A stretch of DNA of 14,721 nucleotides from Desulfobacteraceae bacterium (lineage in GTDB: Bacteria > Desulfobacterota > Desulfobacteria > Desulfobacterales > Desulfobacteraceae), in contig JAABSK010000048.1 in assembly GCA_011390435.1 (NCBI GenBank), positions 1 through 14,721 on the forward strand, in the 5' to 3' direction. Below are positions 1 through 5,678 of this stretch, one piece after another. The translations under genes and the position numbers were made by a program. Numbering within the stretch: the first letter of the stretch is position 1; each line of letters opens with the position of its first letter. The notes below the pieces were generated by a model. It was not told where the DNA came from. It did not search any database and saw only the letters and a program-made list of their open reading frames with translations.

Positions 1-912
1 AATGGGAAATTTCGGGGGTTTGGGTTCTGCCACCCGGAAAAACCGGGGATGGTACGCCGGCATCTCCTTCATATAGCTTTTAATCCCGTCCAGCACCCCT
101 TCTTCTTCTTCATACACATATCTGAAAAAACCAGTCTCTGTATGGTGAATTTCGACAGATCCCGGTGGTTTGACGGAAAAATTCCCTGCAGATTCGATCA
201 GCTGCTCTGCACCCTCAAGGTCAAAAAATCCCTTGGGAGACATGCCGCTTAAAATACCACCGCCGCCCACAGCCATGTTGCAGTCTTTATGGGCGAACAG
301 AACACAGGGGCTGCCGGCCTGGTATCCGCCGCCGGCAGGATTGGTGCCGTAGACACCGGCAAGGATGGGGATGCCTTCCTGTGCCAGTTCTGCATGGCGA
401 TAAAAGGCCGTGCCGCTGCCCCTGCGGTTGGCATAAAATTTTTCCTGCTCAGTGAGTTTCACGCCGCTGCAGTTCACCAGCCAGACCAGTGGAATGTTCA
501 ACCGTCTGGACAGGTTGGTCACCCGGAGAATGTTTTCCGGCTGTCCCGGAAGCCAGGCACCGGCCATAACCTTGTTGTCAAACCCGGCCACCACACACCA
601 CTTTCCGGATATCCTGGCCAGGCCGTCAATGACATTGGATGTGCCTTCAACATTGTCCTGCGGGTTAAACAGGGTATGCAGCGGGGTGAATGATCCCGGA
701 TCAACCAGGTAATCAAGGCGCTGCCATACGGTGAGGGCGCCCCGGGAATTGATTTTTTCCGCAGGCAGTCCAGCGGATTTCACTGCCGCAACAGCTGTGT
801 CGATTCGGGCTTCCTCTTCCTGGATACGGGTTACATTCTGTGTTGCACTGAGTTTCTGTCCTTTTTTAAGGGGGGCACCAAACGGTGTCATGTTTTCAAA
901 ATAGGATTTCAT
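1..912 (-). CDS. gcdA: Glutaconyl-CoA decarboxylase alpha subunit (carboxyltransferase), partial, C-terminus off window
   Basis: The reading frame stays open from the ATG at 912 to base 1 (304 codons, about half of the roughly 590-residue family length), so the C-terminal half lies outside the window. The product begins MKSYFENMTPFGAPLKK and contains NCSGVKLTEQEKFY, YGTNPAGGGY, NMAVGGGGILSGMSPKG and TETGFFRYVYEEEEG. These blocks closely resemble what I remember of Acidaminococcus GcdA, the subunit that moves the carboxyl group of glutaconyl-CoA onto biotin. In the known enzyme the carboxybiotin is decarboxylated by membrane subunit GcdB, which exports Na+. An AGGAG lies 6 nt before the ATG. 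The gene is divergent from the biotin carrier gene. A related acyl-CoA carboxyltransferase (for example of methylmalonyl-CoA) is the alternative, but the N-terminal blocks and the nearby glutaryl-CoA dehydrogenase favour GcdA. Confidence 0.9.
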   Translation of the reverse strand, partial: MKSYFENMTPFGAPLKKGQKLSATQNVTRIQEEEARIDTAVAAVKSAGLPAEKINSRGALTVWQRLDYLVDPGSFTPLHTLFNPQDNVEGTSNVIDGLARISGKWCVVAGFDNKVMAGAWLPGQPENILRVTNLSRRLNIPLVWLVNCSGVKLTEQEKFYANRRGSGTAFYRHAELAQEGIPILAGVYGTNPAGGGYQAGSPCVLFAHKDCNMAVGGGGILSGMSPKGFFDLEGAEQLIESAGNFSVKPPGSVEIHHTETGFFRYVYEEEEGVLDGIKSYMKEMPAYHPRFFRVAEPKPPKFPI

Positions 913-950
913 TTACAGCTCCTGAAAAAATCAATTCATCTATTTTTATC

Positions 951-983
951 TGCCCTTCACTGCAAAGGGCATCTTTTTCTTTT
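951..983 (+). terminator. Hairpin plus T-rich tract, terminator-like on the plus strand, inside the gcdA leader
   Basis: TGCCCTT (951-957) pairs perfectly with AAGGGCA (965-971) across a 7-nt loop. On the plus strand it is followed by TCTTTTTCTTTTC, like an intrinsic terminator. Read on the minus strand, the same hairpin sits about 40 nt before the gcdA start and is followed by an A-rich stretch, so there it would only be a leader hairpin. It could stop transcription antisense to gcdA from reaching the biotin carrier gene. Function is inferred. Confidence 0.35.
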
Positions 984-1005
984 CATTCAACTCCAAAAGG
1001 TCTCC

Positions 1006-1034
1006 TTGACATTGACGCGGTCTTTGAGTATAGA
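1006..1034 (+). promoter_or_regulatory. Sigma70-type promoter for the biotin carrier gene
   Basis: TTGACA (1006-1011) is a perfect -35 hexamer. A spacer of exactly 17 bp leads to TATAGA (1029-1034), with 4 of 6 matches to the -10 consensus. Transcription would start near 1041, giving a leader of about 70 nt before the ATG at 1114. The -10 lies in an inverted repeat and overlaps the candidate gcdA -10. Confidence 0.5.
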
Positions 1035-1036
1035 CC
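1019..1036. promoter_or_regulatory. Inverted repeat covering both divergent -10 elements (candidate operator)
   Basis: GGTCT (1019-1023) and AGACC (1032-1036) form a perfect inverted repeat around an 8-bp centre, enclosing the -10 hexamers of both divergent promoters. Further GGTCT copies occur at 999-1003 and 1048-1052 and GGTC at 1058-1061, so a regulator with GGTCT half-sites could contact several positions. The protein that would bind is unknown. Confidence 0.35.
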
Positions 1037-1055
1037 AAAACATATGTGGTCTTAA
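1027..1055 (-). promoter_or_regulatory. Sigma70-type promoter for gcdA
   Basis: On the minus strand TTAAGA (1055-1050) is followed by a 17-bp spacer and TATACT (1032-1027), with 4 of 6 and 5 of 6 consensus matches. The predicted leader before the gcdA ATG is roughly 110 nt and contains the 951-971 hairpin. Confidence 0.45.
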
Positions 1056-1113
1056 ACGGTCACTTTCCCGGACACAGACACCATCTTCACCCTGACAGAC
1101 AAAGGAGCCAAAC

Positions 1114-1329
1114 ATGAGCACACAGATTCTCAGCCCCATGCCCGGAAAAATTGTGGAAATCAGTGTAAAAGAGGGCGACACTGTCCTTGACGGACAGGAA
1201 CTGCTGGTTCTTGAAGCCATGAAAATGGAAAACCCCATTGCCTCAACCATTGATGGAAAAATCAAATCCATCTGTGTTGCCCTGAATGATACGGTAAACA
1301 CCAAACAGGTGCTTGTGGAGATCGAATAA
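1114..1329 (+). CDS. Free-standing biotin carrier (biotinyl-domain) protein
   Basis: This 71-residue protein is a single biotinyl/lipoyl-attachment fold. It has SPMPGKIVEI near the start and the biotinylation motif EAMKMEN, in which Lys37 should carry biotin. It therefore probably corresponds to the carrier (gamma) function of glutaconyl-CoA decarboxylase, shuttling the carboxyl group from GcdA to the membrane subunit. It lacks the Pro/Ala-rich linker and N-terminal extension found in many GcdC proteins, so it is a minimal carrier. AAAGGAG (1101-1107) lies 6 nt before the ATG. The gene is divergent from gcdA and converges on the PHP gene. Family certainty is high; assignment to GcdA rather than another biotin enzyme rests on position. 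Confidence 0.9.
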   Translation: MSTQILSPMPGKIVEISVKEGDTVLDGQELLVLEAMKMENPIASTIDGKIKSICVALNDTVNTKQVLVEIE

Positions 1330-1366
1330 GCATCTGCAGCAGCACCGCGTTTCAAAAACAATTGCA

Positions 1367-1987
1367 TCACCGCCGTTCACTTCCCGGATGGTAGTCTTTT
1401 GTTTTCAAGGCCCTGACCAGCTGCTGCACGGTTTTAACCTCTCCGGGAAAAAGGGTGTAGGCTTTTCCGATGTGGTCCGGGCCATGGGCATCTGACCCGC
1501 CGATACATCCCCATCCCATCTTTTTTGCACGGTTAAAGGCCTGCTGGTTCTCTGTTTCTGATGCACTGCCGTTACAGGCCTCAACAGCGACCAGATGCTT
1601 CAATTCGCACAGCCGATCCCCCAGGCAGGCACCAAACATATCCGGCTGATAGGGGTGGGCAGGGATGGCAACGCCGCCTTTTTGCATTACCCAGTCAATC
1701 ACCTGCTGCATGGGCATCTGTGCCGGCATGTCACCACGGCCCATGTTCACGCCATACACCAGCAAATGTCCCTCTTTTGCCTTGTATTCCATTCCCCGTA
1801 TGATGGGAAACTTTTCCTTCCGGCTGATCGCTTCAAACGGTTCGCTGATATCATAATGATGATGCTCGGTAATGCACACGGCATCAAGCTGTGCTTTTTT
1901 TGCAAAAAACACCACTGCTTCCGGCTGGATGATCGAATCGTTTCCCAGAACTGAATGAACGTGCATATCCACTTTAAACACCCGCAT
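1367..1987 (-). CDS. PHP-domain metal-dependent phosphoesterase
   Basis: The 206-residue product shows the metal-ligand motifs of the PHP (polymerase and histidinol phosphatase) family in order: DMHVHS (7-12), TEHHHYD (about 40-46), GMEY (about 65), PAHPYQP (about 109-115) and GGSDAHG near 163-169. Such proteins hydrolyse phosphoesters (nucleotides, histidinol phosphate and others); the substrate here cannot be told. AAGGAG (1994-1989) sits only 1 nt before the ATG at 1987, too close for ideal use, whereas a GTG two codons in (1981-1979) would have 7-nt spacing. The true start may therefore be 1981. The gene is divergent from iclR and separated from the biotin carrier stop by 37 bp. No link to glutaryl-CoA metabolism is evident beyond location. 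Confidence 0.85.
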   Translation of the reverse strand: MRVFKVDMHVHSVLGNDSIIQPEAVVFFAKKAQLDAVCITEHHHYDISEPFEAISRKEKFPIIRGMEYKAKEGHLLVYGVNMGRGDMPAQMPMQQVIDWVMQKGGVAIPAHPYQPDMFGACLGDRLCELKHLVAVEACNGSASETENQQAFNRAKKMGWGCIGGSDAHGPDHIGKAYTLFPGEVKTVQQLVRALKTKDYHPGSERR

Positions 1988-2010
1988 TCTCCTTGCTTAC
2001 GTCATTTTTC

Positions 2011-2041
2011 TTGACAAGGGTACCAGAGTTGAGTGTATTAT
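2011..2041 (+). promoter_or_regulatory. Promoter for the iclR - glutaryl-CoA dehydrogenase operon
   Basis: TTGACA (2011-2016) is a perfect -35, and TATTAT (2036-2041) matches 5 of 6 of the -10, but the 19-bp spacer is long. Predicted start is near 2048, leaving a leader of about 68 nt that contains the palindrome at 2063-2079. Confidence 0.4.
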
Positions 2042-2042
2042 A
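2037..2042 (-). promoter_or_regulatory. Consensus -10 for the PHP gene
   Basis: The minus strand reads TATAAT, a perfect -10, on bases 2042-2037. The position 17 bp upstream (2060-2065) reads AACGTT, a poor -35, so the promoter may need an activator. The candidate IclR operator begins just at that point. These bases are shared with the iclR -10. Confidence 0.4.
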
Positions 2043-2062
2043 CAAGCAAATAACAAAACAAC

Positions 2063-2079
2063 GTTTCGCACAGTGAAAC
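2063..2079. promoter_or_regulatory. 17-bp imperfect palindrome, candidate IclR operator
   Basis: GTTTCGCACAGTGAAAC has perfect 5-bp arms (GTTTC/GAAAC) and further symmetric C/G pairs inside. Size and form suit an IclR-family dimer site. It lies just downstream of the predicted iclR start point and at the -35 position of the divergent PHP promoter, so binding could repress iclR and affect the PHP gene. Inferred only. Confidence 0.4.
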
Positions 2080-2115
2080 AAAAAGGCATCAGACACGCCC
2101 AGCCAAGGAGCGGCA

Positions 2116-2904
2116 ATGGCCTCAAAAAAAATCAACTCCATTGAAAAAGCACTGGAAATCCTGCTCAAATTTCAGGAAAAAAAGCCCTCCTGGGGAATAC
2201 GGGAGCTGGCAGCTGAACTGCATTTCAGCCCGGCAACGGTTCAGCGGATTCTTCAATCCCTGAAAGCCTATCATTTTGTCCGCCAGGACCCGGACACCCG
2301 GCAGTATTACATCGGCAATATTTTTTACCGGTTTCTTGAAAACCTGAGCACGGCAAACGATTTGACACGGATCAGCAGAAAATTCATGGAAGCGCTGGCA
2401 GCAGCCACTCTGGAGACTGTTCACCTGAATGTCATTGAAAACAAGATGCGCGTCTGTATCGACAACATTGATTCTCCCAATGTCCTGAAAGCGGGAATGC
2501 CCATCGGAAACCAGTCGCCCCTGTATGCCGGTGCATCAGCCAAGTGCCTGCTGGCGTATTCCTCTGAAAAGTTCCAGGATCACTATTTTAAAACCACTGC
2601 GATCACACCCATGACCAAAAAAACCATTGTCATGGCTGACAAATTGTTTGAAGAGCTCTACCGGATCAAAAAAACCGGCTATGCCCTCAGCCTGGGAGAA
2701 CGGACACCAGGGCTTGGATCGGTCAGCGCCCCGGTATTTGACTGCCAGGGACGGATACTGGCAAGCCTGAGTCTGGCCATTCCCGAGGTCCGGTTCAAAA
2801 AAAAGGCACACCTGACCAACTGCATTGCCCTGCTCACCCGGTCGGCAGCGTCCCTTTCAAACGCCATGGGCATGGATATGGCGCCTGGCATCCCACTCAA
2901 TTAA
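2116..2904 (+). CDS. IclR-family transcriptional regulator
   Basis: The 262-residue protein has an N-terminal winged helix-turn-helix (about residues 6-65, with SIEKALEILL, GIRELAAELHFSPATVQRIL and a YYIGN wing end). The effector-binding IclR domain follows (about 80-250), with ARVKLN-like TVHLNVIENKMRVCIDNI, GNQSPLYAGASAKCLLAY and LSLGERTPGLGSVSAPVFD. IclR proteins bind a small organic acid, aromatic acid or CoA-ester ligand and control nearby catabolic genes. AAGGAG (2105-2110) lies 5 nt before the ATG. The dehydrogenase gene follows after 16 bp, so the two are probably cotranscribed, making control of glutaryl-CoA breakdown its likely job. The ligand is unknown. The palindrome in its leader suggests autoregulation. 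Confidence 0.93.
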   Translation: MASKKINSIEKALEILLKFQEKKPSWGIRELAAELHFSPATVQRILQSLKAYHFVRQDPDTRQYYIGNIFYRFLENLSTANDLTRISRKFMEALAAATLETVHLNVIENKMRVCIDNIDSPNVLKAGMPIGNQSPLYAGASAKCLLAYSSEKFQDHYFKTTAITPMTKKTIVMADKLFEELYRIKKTGYALSLGERTPGLGSVSAPVFDCQGRILASLSLAIPEVRFKKKAHLTNCIALLTRSAASLSNAMGMDMAPGIPLN

Positions 2905-2920
2905 TTCCACAGGAGGAAAC

Positions 2921-4084
2921 ATGGATTTTCAATTATCAACCGAGCTTTTGATGCTTCAAAAAGAGATCCGCAATTTTGCAAACAAGCAGATCAAACCCCA
3001 TGCTGATGAATGGGATGAAAAACACCATCTTCCCATTGATGAAGTGATGAAGCCCATGGGAGAACTCGGCTTTTTCGGCACGGTCATTCCTGAAGCATAC
3101 GGCGGGGAAGATATGGGGTTTCTGGCTGCCATGATCATCACCGAGGAGATCGCCAGAGTATCTTCCTCATTACGGGTTCAGGTGAACATGCAGATGCTCG
3201 GCTGCGGATATACCATTTTCAGATATGGCACTGATCCGGCAAAGGAAAAATATATCAAAAAACTGTGCACGGCTGAATTTATCGGCGGGTTCGGCATTAC
3301 CGAACCCGGTGCAGGAAGCGATGTCATGGCCATCGCTTCCACAGCAGAGGACAACGGCGATCACTGGCTGCTCAACGGATCAAAAACATGGATCTCCAAT
3401 GCCAGTGTGGCAGATGTGTTAATCTGCTATGCCTATACCGATAAATCTGCCGGTTCCAGAGGGCTGTCCGCCTTTATTATTGAGCCCAAAACCTTTGCCG
3501 GTATCCGGACCTCGTCCCTGGACAAACTGGGTTCCCACTCTTCTCCCACTGGTGAAGTTTTCATGGACAATGTCAAGGTGCCCAAAGAAAATCTTCTGGG
3601 AAATCCCGGAGACGGGGCCAAGATTGTCTTTTCCTCGCTGAACCAGACCCGGCTGTCCGCTGCAGCCGGCGGCGTCGGCCTTGCCCAGGCCTGCCTGGAC
3701 AGCGCCATCCAGTACTGCAATGAACGCGAACAGTTTGGACAGAAAATCGGCCGGTTCCAGATGAACCAGGACATGATCGCTCAGATGGCCGTGCAGGTGG
3801 AAGCCGCCCGCCTGATGACCTACAAGGCGGCATGGGCAAAAGACCAGGGGCAGCTCAACAACGGCCTGGATGTGGCCATGGCAAAATACCTGGCTGGCGA
3901 AGCCGCCACGGCATGTGCCAACTTTGCCATGCGGATCATGGGCGCCTATGGTTATTCAACCGAATACCCGGTGGCCCGGTATTACCGGGATGCGCCCACC
4001 TATTCCATGGTGGAAGGCTCTGCCAACATCTGCAAGATGATCATTGCCCAGGACCGGCTGGGGGTTAAAAAAGCAAACCGCTGA
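2921..4084 (+). CDS. Glutaryl-CoA dehydrogenase, non-decarboxylating type (acyl-CoA dehydrogenase family)
   Basis: This 387-residue FAD enzyme has the acyl-CoA dehydrogenase layout: helical N-domain, FGITEPGAGSDV (124-135), KTWISN (155-160), and a C-terminal helical domain with REQFGQKIG and the catalytic Glu365 in VEGSANI. It closely resembles my memory of the Desulfococcus multivorans glutaryl-CoA dehydrogenase that stops at glutaconyl-CoA. Aligned by eye to human GCDH, the residues linked to decarboxylation are replaced: Glu87 by Ala78, Ser95 by Val86 and Tyr369 by Val364, while Arg94 is kept (Arg85). Product would be glutaconyl-CoA, with electrons going to ETF. The start is the ATG at 2921, 4 nt after AGGAGG (2911-2916); an upstream in-frame ATG at 2825 lies inside iclR and has no support. 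Confidence 0.9.
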   Translation: MDFQLSTELLMLQKEIRNFANKQIKPHADEWDEKHHLPIDEVMKPMGELGFFGTVIPEAYGGEDMGFLAAMIITEEIARVSSSLRVQVNMQMLGCGYTIFRYGTDPAKEKYIKKLCTAEFIGGFGITEPGAGSDVMAIASTAEDNGDHWLLNGSKTWISNASVADVLICYAYTDKSAGSRGLSAFIIEPKTFAGIRTSSLDKLGSHSSPTGEVFMDNVKVPKENLLGNPGDGAKIVFSSLNQTRLSAAAGGVGLAQACLDSAIQYCNEREQFGQKIGRFQMNQDMIAQMAVQVEAARLMTYKAAWAKDQGQLNNGLDVAMAKYLAGEAATACANFAMRIMGAYGYSTEYPVARYYRDAPTYSMVEGSANICKMIIAQDRLGVKKANR

Positions 4085-4104
4085 TCCTTCGATCAGGTCA
4101 GCGG
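4078..4104. terminator. Hairpin across the convergent stop codons
   Basis: CTGATC (4081-4086) and GATCAG (4091-4096) form a perfect 6-bp stem with a CTTC tetraloop, covering the stop codons of both convergent genes. An alternative outer pairing is CCGCTGA (4078-4084) with TCAGCGG (4098-4104). No T tract follows on either strand, so an intrinsic terminator is uncertain. Confidence 0.35.
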
Positions 4105-4929
4105 TCTGCCCAGGATCGTATTCCACACCCCGTCAGGACATCGCGTTTCAACAATATGAACCGGTTTTTGGGACAAGCGGTCCATCACCTTTCCGGCCTC
4201 GGAATTCAGCAGGCCGGAAAGGATAAACCATTTTTTCTCAAGAAGCGCCGGACTTTCAATCATCTGGCGCATGACCGCATAGTGGATGTTGGCCACCAAC
4301 AGATCACAGGGGATGGAGATCACCTCCTCCCCTCTTGCCTGGAATGCCAGAACCTGACGGTCAAATCCATTGCGGCGGACATTGTTCAGCGTGGTCTTCA
4401 CTGCCAGGTGATTGAAATCACAGGCCATGACCCGGTGGCAGCCCAGGGCAGCCGCACCAAGGGAGAGCAGGCCGGTTCCCGTGCCGATATCCAGAACCGA
4501 TGCAATATCATGGCGGGTGCACAGCCGGTGGATCAGATACAGGCAGTCTTCAGTGGTCTGGTGGCGGCCGGTGCCAAACACCACCCCCGGGTCGAGACAG
4601 ATGCACCGGTCCGGGATGCCGCCGGGAAAGTCTGTTGCCGTGGGCGGATGCCAGGGCGGATAAATCCACAGATCATTGACTGCATAGGGTTCAATTGCAT
4701 TGCCGTGCCATTGGTCGGCACTCATGTCATAGCGGTCGATGAGGCGGACATCGGGACTGGATGCAAGGATCTGCTCCACGATATGCTCACCGGGACAAGA
4801 AAAGAACAGAAACGCAACAGCGTCATCCTCCCAGAGTCCCAGAAAATCCGAACAGGATTCAATGGTCCGGTCAATTTTCGGGATACCGTCGATATAATAA
4901 ATATACAAGTGGTCATAGGGGCGGTTCAT
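4093..4929 (-). CDS. PrmA-family (ribosomal protein L11 methyltransferase-like) protein methyltransferase, divergent paralogue
   Basis: The 278-residue product has the family signature DPGVVFGTGRHQTT (113-126), the SAM-binding VLDIGTGTGLLSLGAAALG (145-163), a likely ribose-binding acidic residue in ACDFN (169-173) and the post-4 motif VANIH (212-216). It is shorter and clearly diverged from the second PrmA homologue at 7661-8599. Its N-terminal domain (1-75) does not look like that of PrmA. PrmA enzymes methylate amino groups of proteins with SAM, and the family includes the ETF-beta lysine methyltransferases, so L11 may not be the substrate. The ATG at 4929 has only a weak ribosome site, but there is no other start before the upstream stop. 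It converges on the dehydrogenase gene with an 8-bp gap. Catalytic class is fairly sure; target is unknown. Confidence 0.82.
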   Translation of the reverse strand: MNRPYDHLYIYYIDGIPKIDRTIESCSDFLGLWEDDAVAFLFFSCPGEHIVEQILASSPDVRLIDRYDMSADQWHGNAIEPYAVNDLWIYPPWHPPTATDFPGGIPDRCICLDPGVVFGTGRHQTTEDCLYLIHRLCTRHDIASVLDIGTGTGLLSLGAAALGCHRVMACDFNHLAVKTTLNNVRRNGFDRQVLAFQARGEEVISIPCDLLVANIHYAVMRQMIESPALLEKKWFILSGLLNSEAGKVMDRLSQKPVHIVETRCPDGVWNTILGRPLT

Positions 4930-4959
4930 TGCTGGATTTTCCGAATTGAAAATTTAAAG

Positions 4960-4988
4960 TTGACAATCGCACAAGAATCAAAAATAAT
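4960..4988 (+). promoter_or_regulatory. Sigma70-type promoter for the cheW-led operon
   Basis: TTGACA (4960-4965), a 17-bp spacer and AATAAT (4983-4988) match 6 of 6 and 5 of 6 consensus bases. The predicted start near 4995 leaves a leader of about 145 nt before cheW. I see no other good promoter for the ten-gene run to the right, though internal promoters are possible. Confidence 0.5.
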
Positions 4989-5009
4989 CAATTTTGATCA
5001 AAAACACAA
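4981..5009 (-). promoter_or_regulatory. Possible promoter for the PrmA-like gene
   Basis: On the minus strand TTGTGT (5009-5004), a 17-bp spacer and TATTTT (4986-4981) give a weak sigma70 fit (4 of 6 in the -10). The -10 overlaps that of cheW. In an AT-rich stretch such a match is easily found by chance. Confidence 0.25.
4992..5003. promoter_or_regulatory. Perfect 12-bp palindrome TTTTGATCAAAA at the cheW transcription start
   Basis: The site falls just after the cheW -10 and within the spacer of the possible divergent promoter, a position suited to an operator for both. It is not a good FNR or CRP box. AT-rich palindromes arise by chance fairly often, so this is tentative. Confidence 0.3.
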
Positions 5010-5138
5010 GATTGAGTTGGTTTTCATTGTTTTTCAACCATCACTGATCTGTTCATTCTGACGTTTTTTTAAGATGCCCTGAAACAGACAGGCCCATATA
5101 CATGGACAAAAACCGGATTGAAAAAGAAAGGAGAAACT

Positions 5139-5678
5139 ATGGCTGCAGCAGCAGGCACATCACATCAGGATGATCTATCCGCCATGCTGAAGACCGGAAA
5201 ATTCCTGACCTTTACCCTGGCAGACGAAGAGTATGGCATCGGTATTCTCAAGGTCAAGGAGATCATTGGAATGATGGCGATCACATCGGTTCCCCGCACC
5301 CCGGATTTTGTCAAAGGGGTGATCAATCTTCGGGGAAAAGTCATTCCGGTCATCGACCTGAGACTCAAATTCGGCATTCCTGCCATGGCCTACACAGACC
5401 GAACCTGTATTATCGTGGTTGAAATCCAGTCGGAAAATTTAACGGTTCAGGTGGGCATTGTGGTTGATTCAGTTTCAGAGGTGCTCAATATTAAACAGGC
5501 AGAGATAGAAACTGCGCCCTCTTTCGGCACCCGGGTCAACACCGCCTATATCCTTGGAATGGCCAAAATCGACCATGGGGTAAAAATCCTTCTGGATATT
5601 GACAGGGTTCTGACCACTGAAGAACTTTCCACCTTAAAACAGGGGCAAAAGGAGACAGATCAATGTTCGAAAATATGA
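5139..5678 (+). CDS. cheW: CheW chemotaxis coupling protein
   Basis: The 179-residue product is a single CheW domain (about 20-165) with [19 protein letters not shown], the conserved [13 protein letters not shown] (63-75) and [10 protein letters not shown] (109-117). CheW links chemoreceptors to the kinase CheA at the inner membrane. An N-terminal extension of about 18 residues precedes the domain. The start is the ATG at 5139, 5 nt after AAAGGAG (5127-5133); a TTG at 5118 is also in frame but lies before that ribosome site. Its last codons overlap the chemoreceptor gene by 16 bp. No cheA, cheR, cheB or cheY is nearby, so it must serve a kinase encoded elsewhere. Confidence 0.95.
   Translation: MAAAAGTSHQDDLSAMLKTGKFLTFTLADEEYGIGILKVKEIIGMMAITSVPRTPDFVKGVINLRGKVIPVIDLRLKFGIPAMAYTDRTCIIVVEIQSENLTVQVGIVVDSVSEVLNIKQAEIETAPSFGTRVNTAYILGMAKIDHGVKILLDIDRVLTTEELSTLKQGQKETDQCSKI

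Noticed and set aside
289..693. Plus-strand frame of 134 codons over gcdA
   Set aside because: The minus strand carries a continuous 304-codon frame with strong GcdA similarity, so this is a shadow.
2063..2079. Fragment of a CRISPR or transposon end
   Set aside because: The palindrome occurs once, with no repeated spacing, no partner copy and no transposase nearby; an operator is the simpler reading.
2825..2920. N-terminal extension of the dehydrogenase from an ATG at 2825
   Set aside because: It would overlap the end of iclR by 80 bp; AGGAGG 4 nt before the ATG at 2921 and the normal family N-terminus fix the later start.
4156..5061. Plus-strand reading frame of 301 codons opposite the PrmA-like gene
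   Set aside because: The opposite strand encodes clear methyltransferase motifs; this frame has no recognisable domain and runs through the AT-rich promoter region.
5118..5138. TTG start for cheW at 5118
   Set aside because: The AAAGGAG ribosome site lies inside this extension and serves the ATG at 5139.
4930..5138. Small RNA or riboswitch in the long cheW leader
   Set aside because: Apart from promoter-like hexamers and one short palindrome I found no multi-stem fold or recognisable riboswitch sequence.
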